A DNA stretch of 34,447 nucleotides from Thermoleophilia bacterium (lineage in GTDB: Bacteria > Actinomycetota > Thermoleophilia > BMS3ABIN01). The notes below the pieces were generated by a model. It was given only the letters and a program-made list of their open reading frames with translations. It had not been told where the DNA came from and did not search any database. Below are positions 1 through 9,779 of this stretch, in pieces. The position numbers were made by a program, and so were the translations under genes. Location: the NCBI GenBank assembly GCA_014874175.1, contig JACWAD010000007.1:1-34447 (forward strand). The letters are read 5' to 3'. Every line of letters begins with the position of its first letter. The first letter of the stretch is position 1.

Positions 1-129
1 CAGGTTGCCAGCGTCATTCCGCCGACGATCGTCAAGGAAGAGGCGCCAGTGGAAGAGGTGGAAGAAGAAGCTGCTGCCGGGGTAGAGGCCGAAGCGGCGC
101 CGGCGACGGAAGGCGGCGAGGAATCATAA
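1..129 (+). CDS. rplY: 50S ribosomal protein L25/Ctc, 3' end (partial)
   Basis: Open in frame 1 from the window edge to TAA at 127-129; 42 residues are visible. The segment VASVIPPTIVKEE followed by a long Glu/Ala-rich acidic tail is how the C-terminal domain of the long L25 (Ctc/TL5) form ends. L25 binds 5S rRNA in the large ribosomal subunit. The next gene, pth, starts 4 nt downstream; rplY-pth is a common pair in bacteria, which supports the call. The N-terminal 5S rRNA-binding domain lies outside the window, so the identification rests on the tail and the neighbour. Confidence 0.8.
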   Translation, partial: QVASVIPPTIVKEEAPVEEVEEEAAAGVEAEAAPATEGGEES

Positions 130-133
130 CGGG

Positions 134-706
134 ATGCATCTAGTTGTCGGCCTGGGCAACCCGGGCGAGGAGTATGCGTTTACCCGCCATAACGTCGGCT
201 TCATGGTTGCGGAGCGCTTCCGCCGGGTTCACGGCCTGGTGCGGCTGCGCCGGCGTTACGGCGGCCGTTACTGTGAAGGAAGCGCCGGCGGCCGCCGTGT
301 CGCCGTGCTCATGCCCTTGACATTTATGAACAGTTCCGGCGAAGCGGTTGCCGAAGCCGCCTCCTCCAAGCATATTGCCATTGTTAAAATCACCGTCATC
401 CACGATGATCTCGATTTCCCCCTCGGCGTGGTCAGGGTCAGGAGCGGGGGCGGCAGCGGCGGCCACAAGGGGCTAGAGAGCATTGCCGCCAGGCTGGGCA
501 CGCAGGGCTTTAACCGCGTCCGGGTTGGAATTGGCCGCCCCCCGGATACGGAAGCAGATGTAAGCGATTTTGTTCTTTCCCCTTTTGACCCTGATGAGGC
601 AGGTCTTGAGCCTGCTATTGACAAGGCGGTGGGATGTGTCAACGCCATTGTCCAGGAAGGAATCGAAGCGGCCATGGGGCGCTGTAACCGGCGGGAGCCG
701 GAATAA
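134..706 (+). CDS. pth: Peptidyl-tRNA hydrolase
   Basis: 190 aa, the normal Pth length. Cleaves the ester bond of peptidyl-tRNAs that fall off ribosomes, recycling tRNA in the cytoplasm. Family motifs are all present: GLGNPG (residues 6-11), the RHNVGF block with the catalytic His at 19, LTFMNSSG with the substrate-binding Asn, the HDDLD block with the catalytic-network Asp, and GSGGHKGL. The ATG at 134 is 4 nt after rplY and gives the canonical N-terminus, so the start is secure although only a weak purine stretch precedes it. Probably cotranscribed with rplY. The short tail after the conserved domain is unremarkable. Confidence 0.97.
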   Translation: MHLVVGLGNPGEEYAFTRHNVGFMVAERFRRVHGLVRLRRRYGGRYCEGSAGGRRVAVLMPLTFMNSSGEAVAEAASSKHIAIVKITVIHDDLDFPLGVVRVRSGGGSGGHKGLESIAARLGTQGFNRVRVGIGRPPDTEADVSDFVLSPFDPDEAGLEPAIDKAVGCVNAIVQEGIEAAMGRCNRREPE

Positions 707-717
707 ACAAGTTGCCC

Positions 718-753
718 GGTTTCCTGTTTTCGGTTTCCTGTTTTTGGTTAACC
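718..753. repeat. Tandem word repeat GGTTTCCTGTTTT in pth-mfd spacer
   Basis: Two exact copies of the 13-mer GGTTTCCTGTTTT (718-730 and 732-744) separated by one C and followed by the related TTGGTTAACC. It fills most of the 75-nt gap between pth and mfd. This kind of near-tandem low-complexity word recurs, with different words, in several other spacers of this window (near 9.0, 21.5, 22.7, 23.2 and 29.3 kb). Confidence 0.7.
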
Positions 754-781
754 TCTTTTTGTTGATCTTGAAGTTTTTCCC

Positions 782-3700
782 ATGCCGATTACCGATTACA
801 TTTCTTCCTATGAACCGTACCGGCGGCTGGTTTCAGCGCTCATGGCAGGCGGCCAGCGGGCTTACGCGGCCCCTTCCTTCCAGGGATATTTACTGGCGGC
901 CCTGGCGGCCGACCTTAAGCCGGGGGGAACGCTGCTGGTGGCGGCTGCCGACGCGGCGGCAGCCGTGCGCCTGGCCGCGGAGCTGAAGGTTTATGCTGGC
1001 GCACTGGTCTTGCGCCTGCCGTCACGGGGTGTGGCGCGCGGCAGCGCCCTTAAGCCATCGCGACAGACGGTGGGTCTCAGGCACGAGGCGCTGGCCGGCC
1101 TCCGGGAGGGCGCGCCTTTAATCGTCGTCGCTGATATCGCCGCCCTCATGGAGCGGGAGCTTGACGCAAAGTCGTGGCCGCAGCCGTTTGCCCTGACAAC
1201 CTCTTCAGGCGCCGGTTTTGATCATGTCGTTGAGCGGCTGGCTGGGATGGGCTACGAGCGCCTGGACCAGGTCGAGGATCCGGGCCAGTTTTCGGTGCGG
1301 GGCGGCATCATTGACGTTTTTCCCACAGGCGCCGCCGCCCCCTTGCGGCTGGAGTTCTGGGGAGAGCAGCTTGAGTCGATGCGCCGCTTCTCCCCTTACA
1401 CGCAAAGGTCGCTGGCGGACGAAGAGAAAGTGACCGTTTTTGCCGCGGCTGAGCCGGGGCCGGTGGCCGGCGGCGGGCTCCTCGACGCCGAAAAAAACAT
1501 CTGGCTTTGTCGCCTGGATCCCGGCCTGGCGGCAGATTCGACTTCATCTTTTTGGGATGAGGCCTCGGATCAGCTGGGCGAAGAAAAAGCCTCCGGTTAT
1601 TATCTGCGCCCCCGGGAGCTGGAAGGGAAGCTTGCCGGCGCCCGCCTGACCCTGGAGAGCCTGCCTTCCGATCAGCCCCATCGCTTCCCGGTCTCCGGCA
1701 TTGATTTTAGCTGCCAGAAGATGGACGAGGCAGCCCGCGTTCTGGATAGCCTCATCTCTGAAGAATTCCGGGTATTTGTCTGCTTTGCCACGGAGGGAGC
1801 GGCCAGGCGCGCCGCACACGGGCTGGCGGAAAAAGCGGCGCTGCTGGCTCCGGGCCTGCGCCAGCCGGAGGGGCCGGGCGCCTGGCTTACCGTGGCGCCG
1901 CCGCCGGCGGGGTTTGTCAGCCGCGAGCTGAAACTGGCAGTGGTGCCTGAGAAGGCTCTGCTCAGGCCGGGCCGCAGCGCCCGCAGCCAGCAACTCGCCC
2001 TGGGGGGCCGTGCCGTGCTTTCCTTCCGGGAGCTGACAGGCGGCGATTTTGTTGTCCACCAGGACCACGGCATCGGCATTTTTGACTCTATCCAGACCCG
2101 GACCGTCGCCGGGGTCACCAGGGATTACCTGCTCCTGCGCTTCCGCGACGATGACCGCCTGTTCGTGCCTCAGGAGCAAATCTCGCGGGTTTCGCGCTAC
2201 GTGGGCGCCGGCGCCGGCGCTCCCCCCTTAAACAAGCTGGGAGGCCGCGCCTGGGAGCTGGCGCGCTCTCGCGCCCGCAGCGCCGCCCGCGAGATGGCCG
2301 GCGAGCTGCTTCAGCTCTACGCCCTCAGGCAAAGCCTGCCTGGACACGCCTTCGGGCCTGACAACGAGTGGCAGATGGAGCTGGAAGCGGATTTTCCTTT
2401 CACGGAAACCGATGACCAGGCTGCCGCCATTTCAGACGTCAAGGATGATATGGAAGAACCTCATCCCATGGACCGGCTTATCTGTGGCGATGTCGGCTAC
2501 GGAAAGACAGAGGTGGCGCTGAGGGCGGCGTTCAAGGCAACCTCCCAGGGCAGGCAGGTGCTGCTGCTGGCGCCGACAACCATCCTGGCCCTGCAGCACT
2601 TCAACACCTTCAGCGACCGTATTCGCAAATTTCCCATAAACGTGGAAATGATATCCCGTTTCCGGTCTGCCGCCAGGAGCCGCCGCCTCGCCGCGGATTT
2701 TCGCGAGGGCAGGATCGATATCCTGATTGGCACACACAGGCTGCTTTCCGCCGACATCCAGCCCCGCCGGCTGGGGCTGGTCATCATAGATGAAGAGCAG
2801 CGGTTTGGCGTCGGCCAGAAAGAGGCGCTCAGGCAGCTGAGGCTCAAGGTCGATGTGCTCAGCCTTTCGGCGACCCCGATTCCGCGCACGCTGCAGATGT
2901 CCCTTTCCGGGCTCCGCGACATCAGTATCATGGAAACTCCGCCACCCGGACGTAATCCGATCCGCACCTACGTCGGCGATTATGACCAGGACCTGGCCGG
3001 TGAAGCGATCAGGCGGGAGGTTGGCCGCGGCGGCCAGGTCTTTTTTCTCCACAACCGCGTCCAGACAATCGAGGCCAGAGCCAGCGAGCTTAGGGCGCTT
3101 TTCCCGCAGGTGCGGTTCCTGGTCGCCCACGGGCAGATGCCTGAAGGGCGGCTGGAGGCGGTCATGGCTGCTTTCTTGAGCCGGGAGGCGGATGTGCTGG
3201 TTTGTACCTCGATTATTGAAAGCGGTCTCGATATCCCCAGCGTAAATACCCTGATTGTGGATCACGCCCAGAGGCTGGGGCTGGCGCAACTTTACCAGAT
3301 CCGGGGACGCATCGGCCGCTCCCCCGTGCCGGCGCACGCCTACCTGTTCTACCCGGCCGGAGAGGCGCCCACGCCAGAGGCAATGGCGCGGCTCTCGACT
3401 CTTAGCGATAACACGGAGCTGGGCTCGGGATTCAGGATTGCCATGCGCGACCTGGAGATCCGCGGCGCCGGCAATCTGCTCGGCCAGGAGCAGTCGGGCC
3501 ATGTGGCTGCAGTCGGTTTTGAGATGTATTGCGATTTGATCAGAAGCGCGGTGGCGGCTTTGCAGAACAAGCCGCTGGAAGAACAACGGATAGTCAGGGT
3601 TGACATCGATGTAGACGCATTTATTCCGGCTTCCTACATTCCCTTTGAGGCAGCTAGGATTGACGTCCATCACCGCATTGCCGCCGCCTGTGACGAGGAG

Positions 3701-4039
3701 GAGCTAAAGGAGCTTCGCCTGGAGCTGGGGGACCGTTTCGGCGAGCCTCCGGACGTGGTGTATAATCTACTGGATATGCAGGTAATTCGCTTGCGCGCCG
3801 CCGTGATGGGAGCGGCTTCGGTTTCATTCCGGCGCGGCCGCCTTCAGCTCGGAGGGATAAGGCTTGACCCAGGCCAAAGGGGGGCACTGGAAGGAACGGG
3901 TCTGGAGACGGCCTTCAGCCCGCTGAGGCAGGCGCTGACGGTATGGCTCCGGGCAGAGGCGGGCGAGGGCGTTTCTGTTGTAAAACAAACACTTGATGCT
4001 ATAATTGGTAGTCTTTTTACACCTCTATCAAAGCTCTAG
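782..4039 (+). CDS. mfd: Transcription-repair coupling factor Mfd
   Basis: 1085 aa, slightly short of the ~1150 typical of Mfd. An ATP-dependent translocase that removes RNA polymerase stalled at DNA lesions and recruits UvrA. The N-terminal UvrB-like region (about 1-230) contains QFSVRGGIIDVFP. The RNA polymerase-interacting/CarD-like domain begins at GDFVVHQDHGIGIF. The RecG-like motor has Walker A GDVGYGKTE, the Walker B-type DEEQRFGVGQKE, SATPIPRTLQ, and the QIRGRIGRS translocation-in-RecG block; a TRCF C-terminal domain follows. The ATG at 782 gives a normal N-terminus but has no clear Shine-Dalgarno, because the spacer is a T-rich repeat. The order mfd...mazG-eno matches mycobacteria. 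The C-terminal coding sequence carries a promoter-like element for the next genes. Confidence 0.97.
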   Translation: MPITDYISSYEPYRRLVSALMAGGQRAYAAPSFQGYLLAALAADLKPGGTLLVAAADAAAAVRLAAELKVYAGALVLRLPSRGVARGSALKPSRQTVGLRHEALAGLREGAPLIVVADIAALMERELDAKSWPQPFALTTSSGAGFDHVVERLAGMGYERLDQVEDPGQFSVRGGIIDVFPTGAAAPLRLEFWGEQLESMRRFSPYTQRSLADEEKVTVFAAAEPGPVAGGGLLDAEKNIWLCRLDPGLAADSTSSFWDEASDQLGEEKASGYYLRPRELEGKLAGARLTLESLPSDQPHRFPVSGIDFSCQKMDEAARVLDSLISEEFRVFVCFATEGAARRAAHGLAEKAALLAPGLRQPEGPGAWLTVAPPPAGFVSRELKLAVVPEKALLRPGRSARSQQLALGGRAVLSFRELTGGDFVVHQDHGIGIFDSIQTRTVAGVTRDYLLLRFRDDDRLFVPQEQISRVSRYVGAGAGAPPLNKLGGRAWELARSRARSAAREMAGELLQLYALRQSLPGHAFGPDNEWQMELEADFPFTETDDQAAAISDVKDDMEEPHPMDRLICGDVGYGKTEVALRAAFKATSQGRQVLLLAPTTILALQHFNTFSDRIRKFPINVEMISRFRSAARSRRLAADFREGRIDILIGTHRLLSADIQPRRLGLVIIDEEQRFGVGQKEALRQLRLKVDVLSLSATPIPRTLQMSLSGLRDISIMETPPPGRNPIRTYVGDYDQDLAGEAIRREVGRGGQVFFLHNRVQTIEARASELRALFPQVRFLVAHGQMPEGRLEAVMAAFLSREADVLVCTSIIESGLDIPSVNTLIVDHAQRLGLAQLYQIRGRIGRSPVPAHAYLFYPAGEAPTPEAMARLSTLSDNTELGSGFRIAMRDLEIRGAGNLLGQEQSGHVAAVGFEMYCDLIRSAVAALQNKPLEEQRIVRVDIDVDAFIPASYIPFEAARIDVHHRIAAACDEEELKELRLELGDRFGEPPDVVYNLLDMQVIRLRAAVMGAASVSFRRGRLQLGGIRLDPGQRGALEGTGLETAFSPLRQALTVWLRAEAGEGVSVVKQTLDAIIGSLFTPLSKL
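3978..4005 (+). promoter_or_regulatory. Candidate sigma70-type promoter inside 3' end of mfd
   Basis: TTGTAA (3978-3983), 16-nt spacer, perfect TATAAT (4000-4005), about 50 nt upstream of the first parvulin lipoprotein gene. The AT-rich stretch stands out in GC-rich coding sequence. It could drive the foldase-mazG-eno group independently of mfd. Sequence match only. Confidence 0.5.
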
Positions 4040-4057
4040 CCACAGGGGAGATCATTA

Positions 4058-5122
4058 ATGTTAAAGAAACTTTTTTTTGTCGCCGTGATCCTGTCGGCGG
4101 CCATTGTTTGGGCCGGCTGCGGCGGGTTGCCGAAAAGCGCGGTGGCGGAGGTAAACGGGAAGGTAATAACCAAGGAGGACCTTGACAACAAGATCGGGGA
4201 TTTAAAGGCGCAGTACGGCTCCCAGGGAGGATTTCCCCAGCAGGGCACTCCCGAGTACACCCGGTTCGAGAAGCAGGTGGTGGACGAGCTGGTCACAGAG
4301 GAAGTCATCTGGTTCGAGGCCGACAAGATGGGGCTCACCGTCAGTGAGGGCGATGTCAACAAGCAGGTCGACCAGATCAAGCAGTCGGCCGGCGGCGAGC
4401 AGCAGTTCCAGCAGGCGCTGGCGCAGCAGAACATGTCGCTTGACCGTCTTAAGGACAACATCCGCAAGGGCCTTCTTTACCAGAAAGTATTCAACCAGGT
4501 AACCAAGAATGTTCCCCAGGTCAGCGACGCCAAGGCGCAGGCTTTCTATAATCAGAACAAGTCTGACCCGCAGTTCCAGAAGCCGGAGACGCGGCACGTG
4601 CGCCACATCCTGGTCGCCGACCAGGCTACCGCCCGGAAGATAAAGGCCCAGCTTGCCGCAGGGGCCGATTTCGCGGCGCTGGCCAAGCAGTACTCCACCG
4701 ACACCAGCACCAAGGACAAGGGAGGCGACCTGGGCGACGTCCCCAGCCAGAACAGCGGTTTTGTGCCCGAGTTCGAGCAGGCGATGGACAAGCTGGGCCC
4801 GGGCCAGATCTCTGATCCGGTGCACACCCAGTTCGGCTGGGACATCATCCAGGTGCTGTCCGTTGAGCCGGCGGGCCAGGAGACCTTTGCCCAGGCCAAG
4901 GACCAGATCAAGAGCCAGCTGCTTCAGAACAACCAGCAGCAGGCTTTCCTGAAGTGGCTTGATGGGGTCAAGAAAAATTACAGCATAACTTACGCGGACC
5001 AGTACAACCCGACGATTTCCACGCCGGCGCCGGCGGGCACGGCGCCTGCGGCCGGCGCCACTGCTCCGGCCGGCGCAGCGGCTCCGGCGCCGGCAGCCAC
5101 GACACCGGCGCCGAAGCCTTAA
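4058..5122 (+). CDS. PrsA/SurA-like parvulin lipoprotein (peptidylprolyl isomerase), copy 1
   Basis: 354 aa. The N-terminus is a lipoprotein signal (MLKKLFF, hydrophobic core, lipobox ending WAGC, Cys about 21), so it should be anchored outside the cytoplasmic membrane. A SurA-N/PrsA-like chaperone region (about 30-165) is followed by a PpiC parvulin domain (about 170-270) with TRHVRHILV, AKQYSTD, GGDLGDV and GQISDPV...GWDIIQV. The C-terminus (about 315-354) is a low-complexity Ala/Pro linker of APA repeats, probably disordered. Expected to help fold exported proteins by cis-trans prolyl isomerisation. GGGGAG lies 9 nt before the ATG. A second, similar gene follows 29 nt downstream, which looks like a tandem duplication. 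Confidence 0.9.
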   Translation: MLKKLFFVAVILSAAIVWAGCGGLPKSAVAEVNGKVITKEDLDNKIGDLKAQYGSQGGFPQQGTPEYTRFEKQVVDELVTEEVIWFEADKMGLTVSEGDVNKQVDQIKQSAGGEQQFQQALAQQNMSLDRLKDNIRKGLLYQKVFNQVTKNVPQVSDAKAQAFYNQNKSDPQFQKPETRHVRHILVADQATARKIKAQLAAGADFAALAKQYSTDTSTKDKGGDLGDVPSQNSGFVPEFEQAMDKLGPGQISDPVHTQFGWDIIQVLSVEPAGQETFAQAKDQIKSQLLQNNQQQAFLKWLDGVKKNYSITYADQYNPTISTPAPAGTAPAAGATAPAGAAAPAPAATTPAPKP

Positions 5123-5151
5123 GGGGAGGCTCAAGCAGGCATCGTTCCCAG

Positions 5152-6156
5152 ATGACCGGTATTGTGTCCAGAAAGGCGTTAATAAACAAAATCGTGTTGG
5201 CGGCGCTGGCGGCGCTGGCGCTGGTCTGGGTCCTGTCCGGCTGTGGCGAAGCGGTTGTTGCCAGCGTCAACGGCCAGAACATTGCCAAGTCCGCGCTTGA
5301 CCGGGAGATCAAGTTCAGGCTGGGCTCAAAGGCGGGCGATCCGGGCTCGCAGCAGTACAAGTCTGCCGAGCAGCAGATGACCGACGTCCTGGTCGTGCAG
5401 AAAATCATCAACGCCGAGGCGCAGAAGCGGGGCATAAGCATCAGTGACGCCGAGATCAACAGCGCTTACAGCCAGGAGCAGCAGGCCACCGGCGGCGCCG
5501 ACAAGCTGAAGAGCAGGATGAGCGACGCCGGCGTCAGCAGGGACCAGCTCAACGACATGCTCCGGGACGACCTCTATTTCCAGAAGCTCTTCGCGGCGGT
5601 AACCAAAAGCGTGCCCCAGGTGACTGACGCTGAGGCGCAGGCTTACTATAACCAGCACAAAACTGACGGCACCTTCAACAAGCCGGAGACGCGGCATGTG
5701 CGCCACATCCTGGTGGCTGATCAGAAAACAGCCCAGAGCATCAAGGACCAACTTGACCGCGGCGCCGATTTCGCAGCCCTGGCCAAGAAGTATTCCACCG
5801 ATGCCAGCACCAAGGACAACGGGGGCGACCTGGGCGATTACCCCAGCCAGAACAGCGGCCTCGCTCCCGCGTTCGAGCAGGCGATGGACAAGCTGGGCCC
5901 GGGACAGACCTCCGGCCCGGTGCAAACCCAGTACGGCTGGCACATCATCCGGGTTGACTCCATCTCCCCCCCCGGGCTGCAGCCTTTTGACCAGGTCAAG
6001 GATGATCTGAAGCGCAGCCTCCTCCTGGAGCGGCAGCGCGGCGTTTTTGACAAGTGGCTGGCCGACACGCGCTCAAAGTACAAAATTAGCTATTCGCCGG
6101 GTTATGAGCCCGCCGCCACCCAGAAAGTGGGGGCCGGTTCTTCCACTCAGCCGTAG
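5152..6156 (+). CDS. PrsA/SurA-like parvulin lipoprotein (peptidylprolyl isomerase), copy 2
   Basis: 334 aa paralog of the preceding gene. Lipoprotein signal with lipobox LSGC (Cys about 31), SurA-N-like region with the same ASVNGQNI/LDREI pattern, then a PpiC domain in which TRHVRHILVADQ, GADFAALAK and AMDKLGPGQ are shared almost word for word with copy 1. It lacks the long Ala/Pro tail, ending in a short one. The identity is highest in the parvulin domain and low in the chaperone part, suggesting duplication followed by divergence of client recognition. The ATG at 5152 is 24 nt from the only good Shine-Dalgarno (GGGGAGG at 5123-5129); the GTG at 5164 is a possible alternative but is no better placed. 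Confidence 0.9.
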   Translation: MTGIVSRKALINKIVLAALAALALVWVLSGCGEAVVASVNGQNIAKSALDREIKFRLGSKAGDPGSQQYKSAEQQMTDVLVVQKIINAEAQKRGISISDAEINSAYSQEQQATGGADKLKSRMSDAGVSRDQLNDMLRDDLYFQKLFAAVTKSVPQVTDAEAQAYYNQHKTDGTFNKPETRHVRHILVADQKTAQSIKDQLDRGADFAALAKKYSTDASTKDNGGDLGDYPSQNSGLAPAFEQAMDKLGPGQTSGPVQTQYGWHIIRVDSISPPGLQPFDQVKDDLKRSLLLERQRGVFDKWLADTRSKYKISYSPGYEPAATQKVGAGSSTQP

Positions 6157-6173
6157 CCACCGGAGGCTGAGCT

Positions 6174-7001
6174 TTGCCGGCTTCAGAACTTCCGCAAGAC
6201 TCAGAGCTCGCGGAAGCATTGCTTGAACTGGACCGGCTGGTGCGCCGCCTCAGGCGGGAGTGCCCCTGGGACCGCGAGCAGGATGTCGACGATATCGTCG
6301 GCTATGCCCTCGAAGAAACCTACGAGCTGATTGACGCTGCCCATGCCGGCGACGGCACAGCTGTTGCCGGTGAGCTGGGAGACCTTTTATTTCACATATT
6401 CTTTCTCTCGTCGTTGGCGCAGGAGCGCGGCTGGGGCGGACTTGTCCGTGTGGCGCGGTCAGTGGCGCGCAAGCTGATCCTTCGCCATCCGCATGTCTTC
6501 GCAGGCGAGCACGCCGGCTCGCCCGAGGAAGTTGTCAGGCGCTGGGAAGAAATCAAGCGCGATGACGAAGGCCGCCAGGGAATATTTCATGACGCGCCTG
6601 CCTCCCTGCCGGCGGCGCTTCTGGCCAGGCGGCTGCAGGGGCGGGCCGCTGCTGTAGGTTTCGACTGGCAGAAGCCGGAGCCGGTGATTGCCAAGATTGA
6701 TGAAGAGCTCGCCGAGCTTAAAGAGGAGCTGGCCGCCGAGCCCTCGGCAGCGAAAGGCAGGAGCAAGCGCGGCCCAGGCACCGGCGTCTATCACGAAGTC
6801 GGCGACCTCCTTTTCGCAGCTGTCAACCTGGCCCGCAAGCTTGATGTTGATCCCGAGCTTGCATTAAGAAGCGCGGCTCTCCGGTTCCAGGAGCGAGTGG
6901 AGGCAGCCGCCTCCCTGGCGGCGGCTGCCGGAGAAGATTTCAGCCACCTGCCCCAGGAGCGCCAGGAAGAGTATTACCAGCTGGCAAAACGCGGCTGGTA
7001 G
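6174..7001 (+). CDS. mazG: Nucleoside triphosphate pyrophosphohydrolase MazG
   Basis: 275 aa, the two-domain MazG form. Hydrolyses (d)NTPs to NMP and pyrophosphate, a house-cleaning role. The first MazG domain (about 15-120) shows ECPWDREQ and the metal-binding EETYELIDA and GELGDLLFH (EExxE plus ExxD). The second domain (about 150-265) has KIDEELAELKEEL and VGDLLFAAVNLAR. The start is TTG at 6174, chosen because CGGAGG sits 7 nt upstream and the reading frame then begins just before the conserved domain; the gene begins 17 nt after the upstream stop. A short Lys/Arg/Gly insertion (about 197-207) separates the halves of domain 2. mfd-mazG-eno linkage is seen in mycobacteria. Confidence 0.95.
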   Translation: MPASELPQDSELAEALLELDRLVRRLRRECPWDREQDVDDIVGYALEETYELIDAAHAGDGTAVAGELGDLLFHIFFLSSLAQERGWGGLVRVARSVARKLILRHPHVFAGEHAGSPEEVVRRWEEIKRDDEGRQGIFHDAPASLPAALLARRLQGRAAAVGFDWQKPEPVIAKIDEELAELKEELAAEPSAAKGRSKRGPGTGVYHEVGDLLFAAVNLARKLDVDPELALRSAALRFQERVEAAASLAAAAGEDFSHLPQERQEEYYQLAKRGW

Positions 7002-8333
<1,332 letters not shown>

Positions 8334-8449
8334 CCTACCCGCAGGGAGCTGCGCCCGGCAGTTCGCGGTGAGTTCCAGGTTGCCAAACTTGATGTGCCGG
8401 GCTGTTTGTTGTCAGCTCTCCGGTGCATTGAGAACGTCTGTACGGCCTT

Positions 8450-8466
8450 GCCCGGCTAGGCCGGGC
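8450..8466 (+). terminator. Weak hairpin between eno and trxA
   Basis: GCCCGGC-TAG-GCCGGGC, a perfect 7-bp stem with a 3-nt loop, in the 164-nt eno-trxA spacer. No T-run follows, so it may only attenuate or protect the eno 3' end rather than terminate. The rest of the spacer contains no convincing ORF. Confidence 0.35.
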
Positions 8467-8497
8467 GGGGAGGAAATTACAGGAAGGGAGGTGTTAA

Positions 8498-8833
8498 ATG
8501 GCGGCAAGTGACATGTCGGAAGTGACAGATGCTGATTTTGACGCTGAAGTAATCCAGTCCGGCATCCCTGTTCTGGTTGATTTTTGGGCAGAATGGTGCG
8601 CACCCTGCCGGATGGTTGCTCCGGTGCTGGAGGAGTTGGCGGACGAGTTTTCAGGACGGCTGAAGGTTGTGAAACTTAATGTCGACGCCAACCGCGAGAC
8701 GGCCACGAAGTATGACATCATGAGCATACCCACGGTGATTTTGTTTAACAAAGGGGAGGTTGTCAAGCAAGTGGTTGGCGCCCTTCCCAAGGAATCCCTG
8801 ATCAGAGAGCTTGACCTGGGTGAAGAAATATAA
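8498..8833 (+). CDS. trxA: Thioredoxin
   Basis: 111 aa, a single thioredoxin fold. A cytoplasmic disulfide reductase serving ribonucleotide reductase and other redox targets. The active site is WCAPC (Cys 34 and 37) rather than the classical WCGPC; this Ala variant is common and should be functional. The cis-proline loop [11 protein letters not shown] and the C-terminal helix are present. AAGGGAGGTG lies 7 nt before the ATG, giving a secure start. It is separated from eno by 164 nt and is probably transcribed on its own or by read-through. The nearest downstream genes run the other way. Confidence 0.96.
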   Translation: MAASDMSEVTDADFDAEVIQSGIPVLVDFWAEWCAPCRMVAPVLEELADEFSGRLKVVKLNVDANRETATKYDIMSIPTVILFNKGEVVKQVVGALPKESLIRELDLGEEI

Positions 8834-8930
8834 TAAACCGAGATCCGAAACGCGAAGCGTTAAATCCTTAATACGGACATCGGAGTTTGGAAAAATAAAA
8901 AAATGAATCCAATTACAGTGTTTGCTGTTT

Positions 8931-8982
8931 CGTGAAAGATGTGGGGCGGCGGACCGCGGGAACCGCGGGCCGCCGCCCCCAC
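8931..8982 (-). terminator. Strong GC hairpin terminator (family tail TCTTTCACG), copy A
   Basis: Near-perfect ~19-bp GC stem (8941-8982; one bulged G and one mismatch, loop about GAA). Read on the minus strand the stem is followed by ATCTTTCACG, the same tail as two other minus-strand terminators at 9.78 and 29.37 kb. It lies downstream of the minus-strand gene ending at 9103 and, on the other strand, after trxA, so it may stop transcription from both sides. Confidence 0.65.
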
Positions 8983-8990
8983 AAACATGT

Positions 8991-9102
8991 TTCCAGTTTC
9001 TGGTATCTAGCTTCCGGTTAATCCGTCATCCGACATCTACCATCCACCATCCGGGCTTTCGGGTTTATCCAAAATACAGCGTCCAAAGTCCAGTATCCGG
9101 TT
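8991..9102. repeat. Word-like degenerate repeats in trxA/zinc-ribbon spacer
   Basis: A run of near-repeated short words: TTTCCAGTTTCTGG, then CATCCGACATCTACCATCC and ACCATCCGGG, then GTCCAAAGTCCAGTATCCGG. The words resemble those near 718-753 and 22649-22666 (the latter is the reverse-complement type, GGATGGTGGAT). The remaining 8834-8930 is AT-rich with no convincing ORF. No transposase or ORF is associated. Confidence 0.5.
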
Positions 9103-9612
9103 TCAGGCATTTCGCTGCCAGGCTCCGTAGGCCGCCGCCGCCATCCACAGCAGCTTCCAGACGCCGCCTATGGCGATAACGTAATCAACAGTCGGCGATG
9201 ACAGGCCATAAACAGCAAAACCTTTCAAGAAGAAAGGAAACAGTATCCCCAGGGCGGCGCAGGCAGACGCCCAGGCAGCCAGGCGCAGGTCGCGAAAACG
9301 GCCGCTGGCGCGCGAGACAGCTTCGCCAACGCCAGCTCCCAGGCCAAAGGCGATGATTATGGCAAAAAAACTAAGAGCGGAGACAAACAAACCAAACATA
9401 AAGCCGCCGATGGCGGCGGCGGCCAGTCCGATGATGACCGTCAGGACGAGCCGGTCCGGCTTCAGCCGTACCAGGGAAGAGCGGGGCATCTTGGCGCAAT
9501 TGGGGCACTTGGCAGCCACAGGGGTCTCAACCATGCAGTCCGGACAGATAGGGGCGCCGCAGGCGCTGCAAGTAACAAGTGTCTCTACGGAAGGGTGGTT
9601 TACACAGTACAT
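9103..9612 (-). CDS. Small membrane protein with N-terminal B-box-like zinc ribbon
   Basis: 169 aa from the ATG at 9612. The N-terminus is MYCVNHPSVETLVTC with CSACGAPICPDCM and CPNCAK, a cysteine/histidine zinc-binding arrangement like the bacterial B-box-type zinc-finger proteins. Several hydrophobic segments follow (about 50-75, 75-95, 105-125 and near 140-160), so it is a membrane protein with a cytoplasmic zinc head. Function unknown. The ORF track begins 16 codons earlier at TTG 9660, but those codons are made of word-like repeat (TCCATTGTCCAATATC) and the protein family starts at MYC. No good Shine-Dalgarno precedes the ATG. It has its own promoter (9748-9775) and terminator (8931-8982). 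Confidence 0.75.
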   Translation of the reverse strand: MYCVNHPSVETLVTCSACGAPICPDCMVETPVAAKCPNCAKMPRSSLVRLKPDRLVLTVIIGLAAAAIGGFMFGLFVSALSFFAIIIAFGLGAGVGEAVSRASGRFRDLRLAAWASACAALGILFPFFLKGFAVYGLSSPTVDYVIAIGGVWKLLWMAAAAYGAWQRNA

Positions 9613-9747
9613 GTTAAACCGGGCATCGGATTTTAGATATTGGACAATGGATAAGACCAATTCGCTCAGGAAAGGCTCCGCGAAGGGATGACGGTTGCCT
9701 AAGCCAGTTGGATGATCAGTAAATTTAATAAATCAGGAACCATAATA

Positions 9748-9775
9748 ATTATACAACACGGTTGGTTTGCTTCAA
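9748..9775 (-). promoter_or_regulatory. Promoter for the zinc-ribbon membrane protein
   Basis: On the minus strand TTGAAG, 16-nt spacer, perfect TATAAT, directly downstream of the terminator at 9780-9809 and about 135 nt upstream of the ATG at 9612. The intervening leader is AT-rich and contains no clear structure. Confidence 0.6.
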
Positions 9776-9779
9776 ATTC

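Noticed and set aside
2432-3673. 413-aa minus-strand ORF
   Set aside because: Antisense shadow of mfd in GC-rich sequence, without recognisable domains or start signals.
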